Source of the DNA: Aquincola tertiaricarbonis
GTDB lineage: Bacteria; Pseudomonadota; Gammaproteobacteria; Burkholderiales; Burkholderiaceae_C
Length of the DNA stretch: 64,000 bases
Reading direction: 5' to 3'
NCBI RefSeq assembly: GCF_023573145.1
Contig: NZ_CP097635.1
Location: 1,550,001 to 1,614,000 of the forward strand
Below the pieces are notes generated by a model, which ran no database searches, had not been told where the DNA came from, and worked only from the letters and a program-made list of their open reading frames with translations. Below, piece after piece: positions 63,655 through 64,000 of the stretch (position 1 is its first letter; each line of letters starts with the position of its first letter). A program made the position numbers and the translations under genes.

Positions 63655-63953
63655 GGGGGGCTCCTTCGTGGTTGAGATACAGATGTGTCGACTTGGATGC
63701 TCGCAAGCGCTTGTGCGTTCCGCCACCAGACGGGCCCGAACACCGATGTGGCGCTTGTCCTACAGCGGCGCGGCGTCAAACAGCACGTGCGAAGGGGGCT
63801 TGTTCCTTCGATGGGTCTGCCCAGCCCTGCGCACAATAGCGACCAGAACGAGGCGAACAACCGACCGCACCATTGGGCGGAATCCCGGAACCCGTGACCG
63901 GCGCCAAGACCCCGTCGATGCAGCTTGAACGCTGCGTCGTCCGGTAGCGAGAA
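63655..63953. other. Intergenic segment before the right edge
   Basis: About 300 bases upstream of the small protein gene. Short open frames are present on the plus strand but none has a ribosome-binding site or recognisable sequence. A plus-strand terminator follows at 63954, so a small transcript may come from here. Confidence 0.4.
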
Positions 63954-63984
63954 GGGCCACCCTGCGGTGGCCCTTTGCTTATTT
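63954..63984 (+). terminator. Rho-independent terminator
   Basis: GGGCCACC and GGTGGCCC are perfect 8-base arms around CTGC, followed by TTTGCTTATTT. The tail is T-rich on the plus strand only. No plus-strand gene lies directly before it. Confidence 0.65.
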
Positions 63985-64000
63985 ACAGCCCCAAACTTGC

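Noticed and set aside
63685..63897. 70-codon plus-strand frame near the right edge
   Set aside because: No ribosome-binding site or recognisable sequence; recorded only as a possible source of the transcript ending at 63954.

Overview
The window is high-GC DNA, roughly 70 % by eye, with dense co-oriented operons, many ABC transporters for urea and branched-chain-type solutes, a PEP-CTERM protein and DUF3701-type recombinase and ParA/ParB/Rep proteins of the kind carried by secondary replicons of Burkholderiales. The best guess is a betaproteobacterium of the Rubrivivax/Leptothrix/Aquincola (Sphaerotilaceae-like) lineage. No rRNA, tRNA or CRISPR array was seen. Because a complete parA-parB-repA module with iterons and parS-like sites is present, this DNA looks like part of a chromid or megaplasmid and contains its replication origin.

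Layout. (1) 1-14585 is a nitrogen-scavenging island. It holds urtA-urtB-urtC (urea ABC transporter, urtC cut by the window edge), a PEP-CTERM protein, then two divergent units. The minus unit has a biuret-hydrolase-like amidase, an NCS2-type permease and a flavin reductase-like protein. The plus unit is atzF (allophanate hydrolase), a three-gene SsuABC/TauABC-type importer, atzG-atzE-atzH and a GntR/FCD regulator. Two TGGTATACCA-like palindromes sit in the divergent promoter. The logic is: import an N-rich carbamoyl compound, convert it through carboxybiuret/biuret to allophanate, and release ammonia. (2) 14590-22720 is mixed metabolism: PaaI thioesterase, an ACAD11-like phosphotransferase with an acyl-CoA ligase, a DarT-DarG toxin-antitoxin pair, a Gfo/Idh/MocA oxidoreductase, a lipocalin and a PAP2/haloperoxidase-like protein. 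(3) 22780-27579 encodes a periplasmic binding protein, a hybrid histidine kinase, and two LuxR-type regulators. (4) 27593-37408 is a livHMGFJ transporter next to a hydroxyacid dehydrogenase, an acyl-CoA synthetase, a tandem-TetR regulator and an SDR. (5) 37405-45042 has a Cache/CheW chemosensor, a fused osmolyte-type ABC protein, a metallo-beta-lactamase-fold protein, an NDH-2-like enzyme and a 2-dehydropantoate reductase-like enzyme.

(6) 45098-53100 is the replicon core: DUF3701 tyrosine recombinase, iteron-like repeats, three parS-like palindromes (one inside parB), parB, parA, an AT-richer segment with more iterons, and repA. (7) 53101-60228 contains tandem palindromic repeats, a two-component/EAL signalling cluster, and an IS110-family element inserted exactly at the apex of one repeat copy. 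The 160-nt leader of this element looks like a bridge RNA whose guide loop matches the target. (8) 60234-64000 has a DUF883 protein, a universal stress protein, a partial branched-chain-type ABC transporter, a small conserved-looking protein and a terminator at the edge.

The items most worth following are the IS110/bridge RNA insertion, the palindromic repeat family (one copy lies in frame inside an acyl-CoA synthetase gene and another ends the same gene), the parS/iteron set of the replicon, the AtzFGEH/BiuH-like island lacking a cyanuric acid hydrolase, and DarTG.
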